From the NCBI GenBank assembly GCA_910575245.1, contig CAJTEN010000034.1, positions 1 to 45,005 of the forward strand: a DNA stretch of 45,005 bases. The letters run 5' to 3'. The notes under the pieces are model-generated. The model had not been told where the DNA came from. It did no database searches and saw only the letters and a list, made by a program, of their open reading frames with translations. Within the stretch, counting starts at the first letter, position 1. Every line of letters begins with the position of its first letter. Position numbers and translations under genes: made by a program. The stretch is from Clostridia bacterium. Lineage in GTDB: Bacteria > Bacillota > Clostridia > Lachnospirales > Lachnospiraceae. This document shows, in pieces, positions 34,392 through 42,798 of this stretch.

Positions 34392-35797
34392 TTATCGTTC
34401 CATATCCTGTGCCCTACGGGTCTGTTGTTCCCGCTGTTCCTGCCGCAAGATACTGTAAACGCTCTTTCTGATTTTCTCGGCTTCTTTCACTTCCTCTTTC
34501 AATGCAAGATACCGCTGATTAAGCGTTTTTCTCTCGGCGGTCAGCTTGGCGTATTCTTCTTTCCATGTCTTTGTCGGGATTGTGGTCTTGCCGTTCATCA
34601 CGCCTTTGAGATAATCTTTCGCCGTTGTGAATAGGATTTGCTCGGCTTCGGTCAGCGGCTTCTTTCCCTTACATTTGAAATAAATGTCGGCTTGCTCTAA
34701 GTGCTTTTTCAGAGTGGCAAGCCGCCGTTCAACGGGTTTCAGTTTCCCTTGAATATCCAGTTGTTCCCCTATCATGGACTTGAATTTTTCATCAAGCCCC
34801 GCCATATCCATGATGTTATTGGTTTGCAGGAAATTCAGCATTTTTGCCGCGTCCTTGAGATTATACAGCGATTGGGAATATCCCGGTTTTCCCGCCTGTG
34901 CCTTGCGTGACAAAATGCCCTGAATGTAGTCGGCAAGGGTGGGCGGCTCGGTGTTCCCGGCTTCTTCTTTCAACCAGTTTTGTAGTTTGGAGATACGCGC
35001 CTTTAACTGTCGCAAACGCTGATTCGTCACTTCGATTTCTCGGTTAAGGTCGCCGCGCTCGGTACGGATGCCGCGCTTCTCCATAGTGGAAGCGGCAACG
35101 CCTAAATGGACGGTGGGTATCTGGTCTATTCCCTGCCGTTCATAACTGCGGTGGTCGATACGCTCCGCGTGTCCGTACTGCTCCAAACACTGGTTGCAAA
35201 GCTCTGCCCATGCCGCCCTCCATTCCTCCGCTTTGGTCTGCTCGTTCCAGTCGGTAGCGGGAATGGATTTACATTTATACTGCCGCTTTTTCGGGTCATA
35301 GATTTTATTCCCGTCTTTGTCAAGAATGTACTCTTTTTTCTGCTTCGCTCCCCACTCGCCGCCCTCGGCAAAAGGGCGCATTGTCAGCATGATATGGGCG
35401 TGGGGGTTGCCGCCGCCTGTGTCATGTAAACATACATCGACGCACATTCCCGCCGCCACAAAATGCCGTTTCACATACTCGCGGACAAGGGAAATGCTTT
35501 GCTCCCTCGTCAGTTCGCGGGGTAAGGAAATTTCAATCTCCCGCGCAAGCTGGGCGTTTTTTGCTTTCTCGATTTTCTCAACCTCGTTCCACAAAACCGC
35601 CCTGTCTGAAAAAGCGGCGGGGCGTGGTCGGGTAGTAAAATCTCGGTGTGGACGATACCGCCCTTGTGGGTGTAGTCGTGGGTCATTCCGTCAAACTGGT
35701 TTGTGATTTTCTCCCCCGCCCGGTAAGCGGCGGCGGCAACAGCAGACTTGCCCTTGCCGCGGGATATGACTTTGATACTGCAATGGTAGATTGCCAC
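34392..35797 (-). pseudogene. MobA/MobL (MOBQ) relaxase, broken by a one-base frameshift
   Basis: The N-terminal part starts at a GTG (35797) with AAAGGAG 8 bases upstream and reads VAIYHCSIKVISRGKGKSA..., the standard MobA/MobL start with its catalytic Tyr and conserved lysines. At about 35613-35620 the frame is lost. The next frame resumes with FSDRAVLWNEVEKIEKAKN, exactly the family continuation, so one base is missing near GCCCCGCCGCTTTT. The second part carries the metal-binding HDTGGGNPHAHIM and a long coiled C-terminus ending at 34392. A full-length relaxase would nick oriT and pilot DNA transfer. A sequencing error could also explain the shift. Confidence 0.85.
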
Positions 35798-35836
35798 GCG
35801 CCGCGCTCCTTTCTGCGGGTAACTCCCGCCGTTCTC

Positions 35837-35858
35837 TTTTGTGCCGGCAGGCACAAAA
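35837..35858. repeat. 9-bp perfect inverted repeat upstream of the relaxase
   Basis: TTTTGTGCC (35837-35845) and GGCACAAAA (35850-35858) enclose a 4-base loop, about 40 bases upstream of the relaxase GTG and 20 bases from the oriT repeat. It could be an accessory oriT structure or control mob transcription. Confidence 0.55.
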
Positions 35859-35879
35859 CGCCGTCTGCAAGACCGCACA

Positions 35880-35935
35880 TACCACATTCATGTGGTATAT
35901 AAGTGCGCCCTATCCGAGTTCTTGGATAGGGCGCA
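35880..35935 (+). other. oriT: MOBQ-type origin of transfer (oriT) with nic site
   Basis: TAAGTGCGCCCT at 35900-35911 equals the nic core of RSF1010/pIP501-type (MOBQ) origins, where the cut falls after TAAGTGCG (between 35907 and 35908). As in those origins an inverted repeat lies directly 5' of it: TACCACAT-TC-ATGTGGTA (35880-35897). It sits about 100 bases upstream of the MobA/MobL relaxase start. The nic lies in the left arm of a second perfect hairpin (12-bp arms 35904-35915 and 35924-35935, 8-base loop). With this polarity the relaxase gene would enter a recipient last. Confidence 0.85.
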
Positions 35936-36015
35936 TTATCCGAGATTTTTAATTATCCGAGGAAATTCTTAAAAACCTTTTGTATGCGGGGGTTCATGCA
36001 AAAAATCTCGGATAA
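35936..36015. repeat. 15-bp inverted repeat and TATCCGAG repeat cluster before the recombinases
   Basis: TTATCCGAGATTTTT (35936-35950) and its exact reverse complement (36001-36015) flank a 50-base spacer. A further TTATCCGAG lies at 35953-35961, and TATCCGAG also occurs in the oriT hairpin arm/loop (35911-35918). This arrangement suits recombinase binding sites at the end of the recombinase-trio element. Confidence 0.6.
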
Positions 36016-36018
36016 AAT

Positions 36019-36028
36019 TTATCCACAT
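36019..36028 (+). repeat. TTATCCACAT direct repeat, left copy
   Basis: The same ten bases recur at 38083-38092, so the two copies flank the recombinase genes. The first nine bases equal the DnaA-box consensus. Confidence 0.5.
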
Positions 36029-36070
36029 GGGCATAGTACAGTTAAAGCTATCAAACAGGAGGTTTTAACT

Positions 36071-37042
36071 ATGGGTTACCATACAAGGGAAACCAACACA
36101 GTGCCATGCGGATACCACGAATTGAATCCGGAAATGAAGGCTCTTTTAGCGGAGTACCTTGAAGACGGGAAACGCAAGGGGCTTCAGGAAAGCAGCATCC
36201 ATCTCCACGATAAGATTGGACACTACTTTTTATCTGCTCTGGCTGACACAGGCTGTGCGGTACCACAGGCAATGAACGCCCAAAATGTAGGAATTGCGTG
36301 CTTGACGATCAGCAGTAAATGGTATCTTTCCCACATTCGGACATTTCTCAGGTATGCGTACCAGGCCGGACATACCGACAGGGATTATAGCGGCATCGTC
36401 CCTCTTTTCAAGAGGCCGCAGCCATATCCTTCTGTTTATACAACAGAAGAAATCCTGAAGATTGAAAACAGCATAGACCGGGACTCTCCACATGGAAAGC
36501 GCGATTACGCGGCACTGCTTCTTGCGACACGGTTGGGAATCAGGAGTGGGGACATCTCCGCCATGACATTCCGGGAACTTGATTTTGACAGGAACCTGAT
36601 TCTGCTTACACAGCACAAAACGGGCGTTGACATTGAACTTCCCATGGTCCCAGATGTAAAAGCCGCCCTGAAACAGTATTTAGAGGAAGAACGGGCCTGC
36701 TATGACAGCCCGTATGTATTTCTCCGCATCATTCCCCCTTACAGCCATATCTCTGTGCAGGCAATCACCAAGATTGTCAGAACTGCCATTATGGTAGCTG
36801 GAATCGATCCGGCTGGACGCAAGCAGGGCGCACACGCTTTCCGGTCATCCCTGGCAAGTTCCATGGTCAATGACAACATCCCTTATGAGGCGGTAAGAAA
36901 AGCCCTTGGACATACAGACCAAAACGCCATCCGTTCCTATGCCAGCCTGGATGTGGAGCAACTCCGGAACTACGCCCTCCCGGTCATGGAGGCAACGGGT
37001 ACATTTGCCGCTTTTCTGGAGGGGAGGTGGCTCCTGTCATGA
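36071..37042 (+). CDS. Tyrosine recombinase, first of a recombinase-in-trio (RitA-like)
   Basis: 323 residues from the ATG at 36071, which follows a CAGGAGG ribosome site. The frame is open from 35984, but that would start in the repeat cluster. Catalytic residues of the tyrosine recombinase fold are visible: Arg158 (LGIRSGDI), HAFR (His255, Arg258), LGH (His281) and the nucleophile Tyr290 in IRSYASLD. The SAM-like N-terminal part precedes them. The second recombinase follows with an ATGA overlap, the hallmark of RIT elements, in which three unlike recombinases act together. Confidence 0.85.
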   Translation: MGYHTRETNTVPCGYHELNPEMKALLAEYLEDGKRKGLQESSIHLHDKIGHYFLSALADTGCAVPQAMNAQNVGIACLTISSKWYLSHIRTFLRYAYQAGHTDRDYSGIVPLFKRPQPYPSVYTTEEILKIENSIDRDSPHGKRDYAALLLATRLGIRSGDISAMTFRELDFDRNLILLTQHKTGVDIELPMVPDVKAALKQYLEEERACYDSPYVFLRIIPPYSHISVQAITKIVRTAIMVAGIDPAGRKQGAHAFRSSLASSMVNDNIPYEAVRKALGHTDQNAIRSYASLDVEQLRNYALPVMEATGTFAAFLEGRWLLS

Positions 37043-38028
37043 TAGAGTTTCAGTCTGTTTTCAAACATGAGCTTGCAGAATATCTGGAGATCAGCCAGGG
37101 GACTATCAGCGATGATACTTTACGGAGTACACGCAGAATACTTCTTTCATTTGACTCGCTGCTGGTGGAAGAAAACGCCGGCAGGATTACGGAAACAGCC
37201 ATCAATCACTGGATCAGGGGGCTGCAGCAGATAAACGCGCCCAAAACGATCAGTGATAAGATAAGCTATCTCCGAAAATTTTTGAGGTATCTTCAATACA
37301 AGGGATACCATGTTTTTATGCCAGCCTGCCTCAAAACATCAGACAGCTATGTCCCATACATTTTTTCGGACGGGGAAATCCAAACGCTTCTATCCTGTGC
37401 CGACAGTTGGCCCAACAAGCATACAGACCCTAAAATCCGCCGGACGGACATGGAGTTCTGTATACTGCTCCGGATGCTCCTTGGGTGCGGGTTTCGCCTG
37501 GGAGAACCGCTTGCCGCCAGAGTAAAAGATGTAAATTTCCGCAATGGGACCATCCTGATCCGCCATGCCAAGAACGACAAGCAGCGTGTTGTACCAATGG
37601 ACAGGACACTGACCGAAATGCTAGAAAGATACTGTATAGCCATGGGGATAAAAACGGAACCGGAAAGCTGTCTGTTCCCGGCGGCCAGCGGCCAAGGGGC
37701 TTCCGCCAGCAAAGGAACCTTTGAACTACGGTTCAAGAACCTCTTGCGGGAAACTGGTCTGTATGTGCCGGAAAAAGCCCATTCCAGAGGGCAGTGCCTC
37801 CATTGTTTCCGTCACTATTTTGCCATCCATTCATTTGCGCAGACAGAGAAAAACGGACGCCCGGCGAATGACTCTGTTCCGTTCCTGTCAGTCTATCTTG
37901 GACACCATGACATGGACGAAACGGAGAAATATCTGAAATTCAGTGGTGGTATGTTTCCTGAATATACGGAGCTGTTTGAAGATTATGCCACTGGCGTATT
38001 CACGGAGGCGGCGTATGAGGAAAAATAA
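37039..38028 (+). CDS. Tyrosine recombinase, second of the trio (RitB-like)
   Basis: 329 residues from the ATG at 37039, which overlaps the previous stop (ATGA); a GTG at 37027 is an alternative. Catalytic motifs: GCGFRLGEPLA (Arg), HCFRHYFA (HxxR), LGHHDMDETEKYL (His and nucleophile Tyr). It has its own N-terminal core-binding domain and differs clearly from the first recombinase, so this is not a tandem duplication. The third gene starts inside its last codons. It probably works in a complex on the element ends. Confidence 0.85.
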   Translation: MIEFQSVFKHELAEYLEISQGTISDDTLRSTRRILLSFDSLLVEENAGRITETAINHWIRGLQQINAPKTISDKISYLRKFLRYLQYKGYHVFMPACLKTSDSYVPYIFSDGEIQTLLSCADSWPNKHTDPKIRRTDMEFCILLRMLLGCGFRLGEPLAARVKDVNFRNGTILIRHAKNDKQRVVPMDRTLTEMLERYCIAMGIKTEPESCLFPAASGQGASASKGTFELRFKNLLRETGLYVPEKAHSRGQCLHCFRHYFAIHSFAQTEKNGRPANDSVPFLSVYLGHHDMDETEKYLKFSGGMFPEYTELFEDYATGVFTEAAYEEK

Positions 38029-38113
38029 ACTTCCTGAATTCATGCTCCTCCTGGAACAGTTTTTTACGGATTGTTTATGTGGTTATCCACATAAGGTATC
38101 AATCAAGATATAA
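38015..38113 (+). pseudogene. N-terminal stub of the third recombinase (RitC-like)
   Basis: The ATG at 38015 overlaps the end of the second recombinase. It reads MRKNKLPEFMLLLEQFFTD, a normal start for the third trio member, then leaves the family sequence and stops after 32 codons. Full-length members have over 300 residues. The break coincides with the end of the truncated parA coming from the other side. Confidence 0.65.
38075..38094. repeat. Palindrome at the recombinase/parA junction, with the right TTATCCACAT copy
   Basis: TTATGTGG-TTAT-CCACATAA is a perfect 8-bp-arm palindrome, and it contains the right-hand copy of TTATCCACAT (38083-38092). It lies exactly where both the RitC stub and the parA reading frame lose homology, so it marks the recombination joint. 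Confidence 0.55.
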
Positions 38114-38487
38114 TCGTAATTCTCCCGGACAATCTCTATGTATGACCGGAGTACCGTTTCCCGACTCATAACATTCACAAGGGAAACTTCCAGACCGGAA
38201 AGTTCAATGTTCCCCGGCATAAGGTCTATCCCTTCCTCATGGTGGAGAATGCCTTCTCCCGGCTCTACTTCCCCGTCATTGATTAAGTTCCCCATAATGG
38301 TTGCAAGCGTGACTTCCAGACTGTCCGGCTCTGTAAAGCCTAAACTTGCGGTCAGACTGCCCTGTGCGTCCGCATCAGTCAAAAGCACTTTCTTTCCCTG
38401 TTTTGCAAGTCCTATGCCTAAATTGCTTGTGGTGGTGGTCTTGCCCACACCGCCTTTCTGGTTTGCGATTGCGATTATTTTACACAT
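38083..38487 (-). pseudogene. ParA-family ATPase, C-terminal half lost
   Basis: 134 residues, against about 250-270 for the family. The deviant Walker A is intact (IANQKGGVGKTTTTSN, about 8-23), as are the LTDADAQGSLTASLG segment and the Walker B-like YDYILID near the end. Immediately after this the frame becomes TLCG and stops at the palindrome next to the RitC stub. Such ParA proteins partition plasmids or the circular form of integrative elements; this one cannot fold completely. GGAGAA lies before its ATG, 21 bases after the small DUF3970-like gene, so it is the last gene of that minus-strand group. Confidence 0.85.
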
Positions 38488-38508
38488 GATAATTCTCCTT
38501 TGCTTCTA

Positions 38509-38685
38509 CTAATTTTCTTTTACGTTGCTTTTCCTGACTTCCACATAAGTCCTGTAATATTTCTTTGTCCCTTTGTTTGGGAACATATCGGAAAACTCCG
38601 TCACCTCGATTTTCGGGTTACGCTGTAAAATCTTCCCGAACCACTTAATATCGTTCTTCGTTCCCATAAGCCTGACTTTTAACAT
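38509..38685 (-). CDS. Small element protein (DUF3970-like)
   Basis: A 58-residue protein, too short for most gene callers. MLKVRLMGTKNDIKWFGKIL, then FSDMFPNKGTKKYYRTYVEV, then a Lys-rich end. Small proteins of this type are regularly found next to ParA in clostridial integrative elements. Function unknown; a compact alpha/beta fold is likely. The ATG overlaps the previous stop by one base (TGATG), with GGAGGACGG upstream. Confidence 0.7.
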   Translation of the reverse strand: MLKVRLMGTKNDIKWFGKILQRNPKIEVTEFSDMFPNKGTKKYYRTYVEVRKSNVKEN

Positions 38686-39149
38686 CAATCCCGTCCTCCA
38701 AGCATGGCGTACAAGTTGTGGTTATATGTTACATATTCCGGATAACGAATCTGTACCGCCTGCCAAAAATAAGGCGCATAGGCACAGCAGAACAGTTCTT
38801 CCACTGTGTACCGTCTGCACTCGTCCACCTGTTCCTCCGCATCATCATAGTCAAGGACACTCGGCGTACCATTGCAGTAAAGGTTAAACGCCATCCTGAC
38901 TACTTTTAAGCTCCCGCTGGTCTGCCAGCCTTCATGCAGACACTCCGTTTTTACACAGCCTGTCTTAAAGTTATAAATGCTGTTGATATTTCTTCTTGTG
39001 TCATCGCTGATACCAAGACAATATACAAGCGCTTTGTGGTACACGTCCTGATACCTGACCTCTTTCAATTTCTCGTAGTAGAATTTTTCATGTGCATCGC
39101 TGATAAAAGTAATCGCTTTCTCTGCACTTAACGCTGTATTGTTCTTCAT
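38685..39149 (-). CDS. DUF6075-like element protein
   Basis: 154 residues, soluble, rich in Tyr and Cys. It begins with an ITFISDAHEKFYYEKLKEVRYQDVYHKALVYCLGIS stretch typical of the DUF6075 family, found in integrative elements of Firmicutes near ParA. The function is not known. A GGAGG site precedes its ATG. It is the first gene of a three-gene minus-strand unit (this gene, the DUF3970-like gene, parA). Confidence 0.65.
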   Translation of the reverse strand: MKNNTALSAEKAITFISDAHEKFYYEKLKEVRYQDVYHKALVYCLGISDDTRRNINSIYNFKTGCVKTECLHEGWQTSGSLKVVRMAFNLYCNGTPSVLDYDDAEEQVDECRRYTVEELFCCAYAPYFWQAVQIRYPEYVTYNHNLYAMLGGRD

Positions 39150-39487
39150 AAATTCATTCCTCCTATTATTTTGAATTTGTAAAAAGAAATAGGACTAAGC
39201 TAGTTTTAACAGCATTTCTGCCATTCACTAATTTAGTCCTATCTAAATCATCAATATGAAATTGTTTACCTTCTACCCTCCTTATGCTATACTAAAACCA
39301 GTAACTCATCGCTTTCAGGCACTTTGAGTTACACTACTGACATTTCTTCCTATTTTCTTTTGAATCGGCGCCGTCCAAATGAAAAATCAGAAATGCTTTG
39401 ATGCAAAACTACATTTTTTCATTAGGACTAAATTCGGCGGAAACCCTTGATTTCTCAATGGATTTTTCAACCTGTCATTATAATAAC
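39150..39487. other. Non-coding stretch with inverted repeats at the element/chromosome boundary
   Basis: No gene is seen in these 338 bases. ATAGGACTAA (39189-39198) and TTAGTCCTAT (39233-39242) are perfect inverted repeats, and TAGGACTAA recurs at 39423-39431. GTAACTCA (39301-39308) pairs with TGAGTTAC (39325-39332). It is AT-rich and lies between the element's last gene and the broken spmA, so it may hold the promoter of the DUF6075 unit and the element end. Confidence 0.5.
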
Positions 39488-39826
39488 TCAAAGCCCCGCC
39501 GGCGTACACGCCCAGCCAAGCCCCAGCACATTGGCAATCAGATTCGTAGCGATATACTCCCTCGCCGGATGCCCTTCCGGAATTCTCGGAAATAAGAACC
39601 TGATGAAGGGCTGTATCCCTCTCGTCATCTTAGCAATCAACCCGGACTTCTGCGCAATTTCCATCAACCCTACCCACAATGCCATCACGCCGATCATTGT
39701 GATACACAGGGATACCGCATCCCCCGCAGAATCCAGCGCCGCATTGGTCACGTCCGCCATCCTTCCCGCTATCGCTCCGTATACAACTCCGATTAAAATC
39801 ATAAATGCCCAGATATAATTCAACAT
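39488..39826 (-). pseudogene. spmA: SpmA (spore maturation protein A), C-terminal part missing
   Basis: 112 residues match the N-terminal half of SpmA: MLNYIWAFMILIG, TNAALDSAGDAV, ALWVGLMEIAQKSGL, LFPRIPEGHPAREYIATN and GLGWACTPAGL. The full protein is about 190-200 residues. It ends in a stop exactly after the conserved TPAGL, where homology is cut. SpmA is a membrane protein needed for spore core dehydration, normally encoded beside spmB, which is absent here. I see no good ribosome site before the ATG. Confidence 0.85.
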
Positions 39827-39949
39827 AAGCAAAAAAAGGCACGCTTATAGAAATCATATGCATGCCGTTTCTCCGTTTTCCTGTTTTTATTAATCTATGA
39901 ATCTCTTTTATACTTTATACTTTTTCTCTGCAAATCCGCTGACCGTCTA

Positions 39950-41440
39950 TCATTCCTCCTGCATGACATCCTCCTTTTTAACGGCTTCTATCAGCGGCCG
40001 TTCGGTATCCTGCGAATTCATGTTTACCCATCGTTTTACCAGTATTCTTTCTTCGCTCCATGTAATACAGACATGGTCAAAAAAGGCCATTTCCGGATAT
40101 CTCCATTCCATCATCAGAGTACTCCCTTCCTGCCAATACGCACAAGCCCGGATCCGTATCTCCTCCATCTCATATTGATGGTGCAAATATCCTCCTGTCA
40201 TTGATGTAACGCAGGAGTTCCAATGCTCCAGCCCTGCTTTCACACTATGACAGCCTCGATGGTCCCGCATCTCGTAGGTCACAAAATTTTCTTCAAATAC
40301 AACCGCTATTCCGCTGATTCCATCTATTTCCTTTACAGGAACAAACTCATATCTCTTGCACAATGGACATATATGCTGTGACACAGACCTGTTTTTACTC
40401 TCTAATGTCATACGCAGCCCTTTATTGTACAGAACATCGCTTATCTGCATGTTTGGTGAATTCCGGCTTATCCCCGGCACGCTTTCCTGCCGCTGCTTCC
40501 ATGGTGTAACAACCTCCTGCTGCAATATGTTACAGAATACATTTTTATTGTCTGCTGCCGTCATCGCAACCACCATATCCATTTCCGGAACCAGAATACA
40601 TGCCTGTCCGAACATTCCCGTGGCTGCCCACAGATCCCCTGTATGTACCCAATGATAATTATAATTTGAACCATCTGATCCGTTCTCTGCTGCATTGGGA
40701 TCTCCCAGAGAACGCCTGATCCAATCCTCCTCCAATAACTGCTGTCCGTCCCATCTCCCATGATTCAGATACAAAAGTCCGATACGCGCCATATCCTCAA
40801 CTGTCAAACTGGCTCCGTTTCCTCCGGAGCAGATTCCTTCCGGGCTTAGCATCCATGTAAAGTCACTCACGCCAATCCTACCGGTTATATTCTCTCTCAG
40901 ATATTCTTTGCACGTTTTTCCGGTTACCCGCTGTACGATTGCCGAGAGCACATAGCTGTTCCCACTGGAATACATATATTCACTGCCCGGCTGCTTCACA
41001 AAGGGCACCCTGAAATAGGCATCCAGCCAGCTGTCCTTCAACAGCCGCCATTCATTTCCTCCGATGCTCCTCTGTTGTCCGCTGCGCATGGTAATCAGGT
41101 TTTCAACCGTCACAGCCTTCAAATATGCATTTGCACCCTTTCCATATTCCGGAAGATATTCTATAACGCTTTTTTCCAGTTCCACAAGTCCTTTGCTGCA
41201 GGCCAACCCTACCGCCATATTCGTCAGACATTTCGTAAACGAATGCATAATATGCGGAATGTTTCTTTCATAAGGGGCATTATACGCCTCAAAAATGATA
41301 TTTCCATGTACAAGAAACATAATCCCATGGATCTCGCTTCCTGTTTTTTCCGCCTCATTTAAAAAATTTATAATAAGGCCGGAATCAACGCCTGCACTTT
41401 CCGGACAGACAAACGGCAATTCTTTTTTCATAAATACCAT
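39950..41440 (-). CDS. Serine hydrolase of the beta-lactamase/PBP family (class C-like)
   Basis: 496 residues. The catalytic SxxK motif is SFTK (Ser67, Lys70) in HIMHSFTKCLTNMAVG, the second motif is in EYMYSSGNSYVLSAI, and the third region is HTGDLWAATGMFGQ. No signal peptide is seen, so it is probably cytoplasmic, like EstB-type esterases or peptidases. The last ~160 residues (from about 340, including HICPLCKRYEF with a CxxC) form an extra domain. Substrate unknown. GGAAGG lies 6 bases before the ATG at 41440. It follows the lysR fragment by 35 bases. Confidence 0.8.
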   Translation of the reverse strand: MVFMKKELPFVCPESAGVDSGLIINFLNEAEKTGSEIHGIMFLVHGNIIFEAYNAPYERNIPHIMHSFTKCLTNMAVGLACSKGLVELEKSVIEYLPEYGKGANAYLKAVTVENLITMRSGQQRSIGGNEWRLLKDSWLDAYFRVPFVKQPGSEYMYSSGNSYVLSAIVQRVTGKTCKEYLRENITGRIGVSDFTWMLSPEGICSGGNGASLTVEDMARIGLLYLNHGRWDGQQLLEEDWIRRSLGDPNAAENGSDGSNYNYHWVHTGDLWAATGMFGQACILVPEMDMVVAMTAADNKNVFCNILQQEVVTPWKQRQESVPGISRNSPNMQISDVLYNKGLRMTLESKNRSVSQHICPLCKRYEFVPVKEIDGISGIAVVFEENFVTYEMRDHRGCHSVKAGLEHWNSCVTSMTGGYLHHQYEMEEIRIRACAYWQEGSTLMMEWRYPEMAFFDHVCITWSEERILVKRWVNMNSQDTERPLIEAVKKEDVMQEE

Positions 41441-41475
41441 ACCTCACCTTCCACAAAGTCAGCTGCTATTTCACA

Positions 41476-41739
41476 TTATGCGCTGTGCAGCTTATGTAAT
41501 TCTATCTCCATATTCCTTCTTAAAAGCAAGATCTCTTTTGCGTATGCCACATATACTTCTCCCGCTTCTGTAAGTTCCATGCCGTTGTTTCTCCTGTAGA
41601 AAAGAGGCATCCCCAGCATCTGTTCAATTCTGGAAATGTAACGGCTCAACGAAGGCTGGCTGATATAGAGCTTTTCTGCCGCTTTATGTATATTCCTGCA
41701 TTCTGCCACAGCAACGACATATGTAAGATCTTTATCCAT
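41476..41739 (-). pseudogene. LysR-family regulator, only the DNA-binding domain remains
   Basis: 87 residues contain a complete LysR winged helix-turn-helix (AECRNIHKAAEKLYISQPSLSRYISRIEQMLGMPLF, then RRNNGMELTEAGEVYVAYAKEIL) and the start of the linker helix. It then stops after LHKLHSA, where the ~200-residue effector domain should begin. GGGAGG precedes the ATG at 41739. Position next to citC suggests it once controlled citrate genes or the serine hydrolase gene (inference). Confidence 0.8.
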
Positions 41740-41772
41740 TTTATCCCTCCCGATATCCCGCAAAACCCTACT

Positions 41773-42798
41773 TCATAAGCATTTGTCCACACGTATCCTT
41801 CGCAAATATTGATATACTTCCTCCGGCACGATTTTCATTATTTCTTCCCCTTCCTTGTCCGCAATGCATTGCCTTACTTTGGATGCGCTGATGGGCATCC
41901 CATCCTTTGTTTTCCGCTCTATTTCTCTTACCGAAATCCCGTATGCCGGCAGCAGTTGCTTCATCTCTTCATGATAAGCTCCTGTAACCCTGCAATAGGG
42001 TTCGGTTCCTACAAAGCGTCTGGTGATTCGCAGCTGCGGCGCTATCCTTAACGCAAAAATATCAATATCCAGTCTGCCGCTCTCCTGTTCACCCTGTACC
42101 CTGTTTTTAAAAAAATAAGTCGGAAAAGTAGCCGCCGATATCATATACCCTTGTGTCTGATGCAGAATAATGTTGTCCAGTCCCTCTGTCCCCATCTGAG
42201 CCATTTCGAATCGTTCTTTAACCGAAAAATATCCTCTGCTGTCTGAAAGAATAAACAAATGGACATAATCGCATTGCTTTAAGGACTCTTCCAACAAATA
42301 TCTGTGCCCCAGAGTGAACGGATTGCAGTTGGCTACAATCGCTCCGATCTTCCGGTCTTTTCTCAGCGCATCCGGTGGCGTTTCATTCCGAATTTTCTTA
42401 AGAAATCCGGAAAAACCGTCTCTGCGGTTTTCCAGCAGCACAACTTCCTTCGTCCTATGGACCATGTAGAATCCCATATCCGCAAAAACAGGCTGATTCT
42501 CAGGCTTTGTATAAACAAAGATATGGGTTCTGCCTTTCTCGAACTGATACTGAATCAGTTCAGATATCATCACGGACATAAGGCCTCGTCCCTGATATCC
42601 CCTGTCAATCGCTACACATTTGATCACATCAGTCTCTACGGATCCGCTTCCGACAATTCTGCAATTGCCGTCCAGAAGGCAGATTGAATATTCTATGTTA
42701 TCATCATATATAATCCCCATACGCTTCAGAAAGATTTTTAAATTCCTCAGATTTTCTCCCCGAAAGGGATGTCCCGTCATCACGTTCAAATTACTCAT
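41773..42798 (-). CDS. citC: [Citrate (pro-3S)-lyase] ligase
   Basis: 341 residues. An N-terminal GNAT-like part (IVGSGSVETDVIKCVAIDRGYQGRGL) is followed by a nucleotidyltransferase domain: GAIVANCNPFTLGHRYLLEE holds the HxGH-like motif, and MPISASKVRQCI the second motif. CitC uses ATP and acetate to acetylate the prosthetic group of the citrate lyase acyl carrier, turning the lyase on. Start: the ATG at 42798 overlaps the citX stop (ATGA); the frame stays open 47 codons further inside citX. Length is normal. citD and citE are not in the window. Confidence 0.93.
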   Translation of the reverse strand: MSNLNVMTGHPFRGENLRNLKIFLKRMGIIYDDNIEYSICLLDGNCRIVGSGSVETDVIKCVAIDRGYQGRGLMSVMISELIQYQFEKGRTHIFVYTKPENQPVFADMGFYMVHRTKEVVLLENRRDGFSGFLKKIRNETPPDALRKDRKIGAIVANCNPFTLGHRYLLEESLKQCDYVHLFILSDSRGYFSVKERFEMAQMGTEGLDNIILHQTQGYMISAATFPTYFFKNRVQGEQESGRLDIDIFALRIAPQLRITRRFVGTEPYCRVTGAYHEEMKQLLPAYGISVREIERKTKDGMPISASKVRQCIADKEGEEIMKIVPEEVYQYLRRIRVDKCL

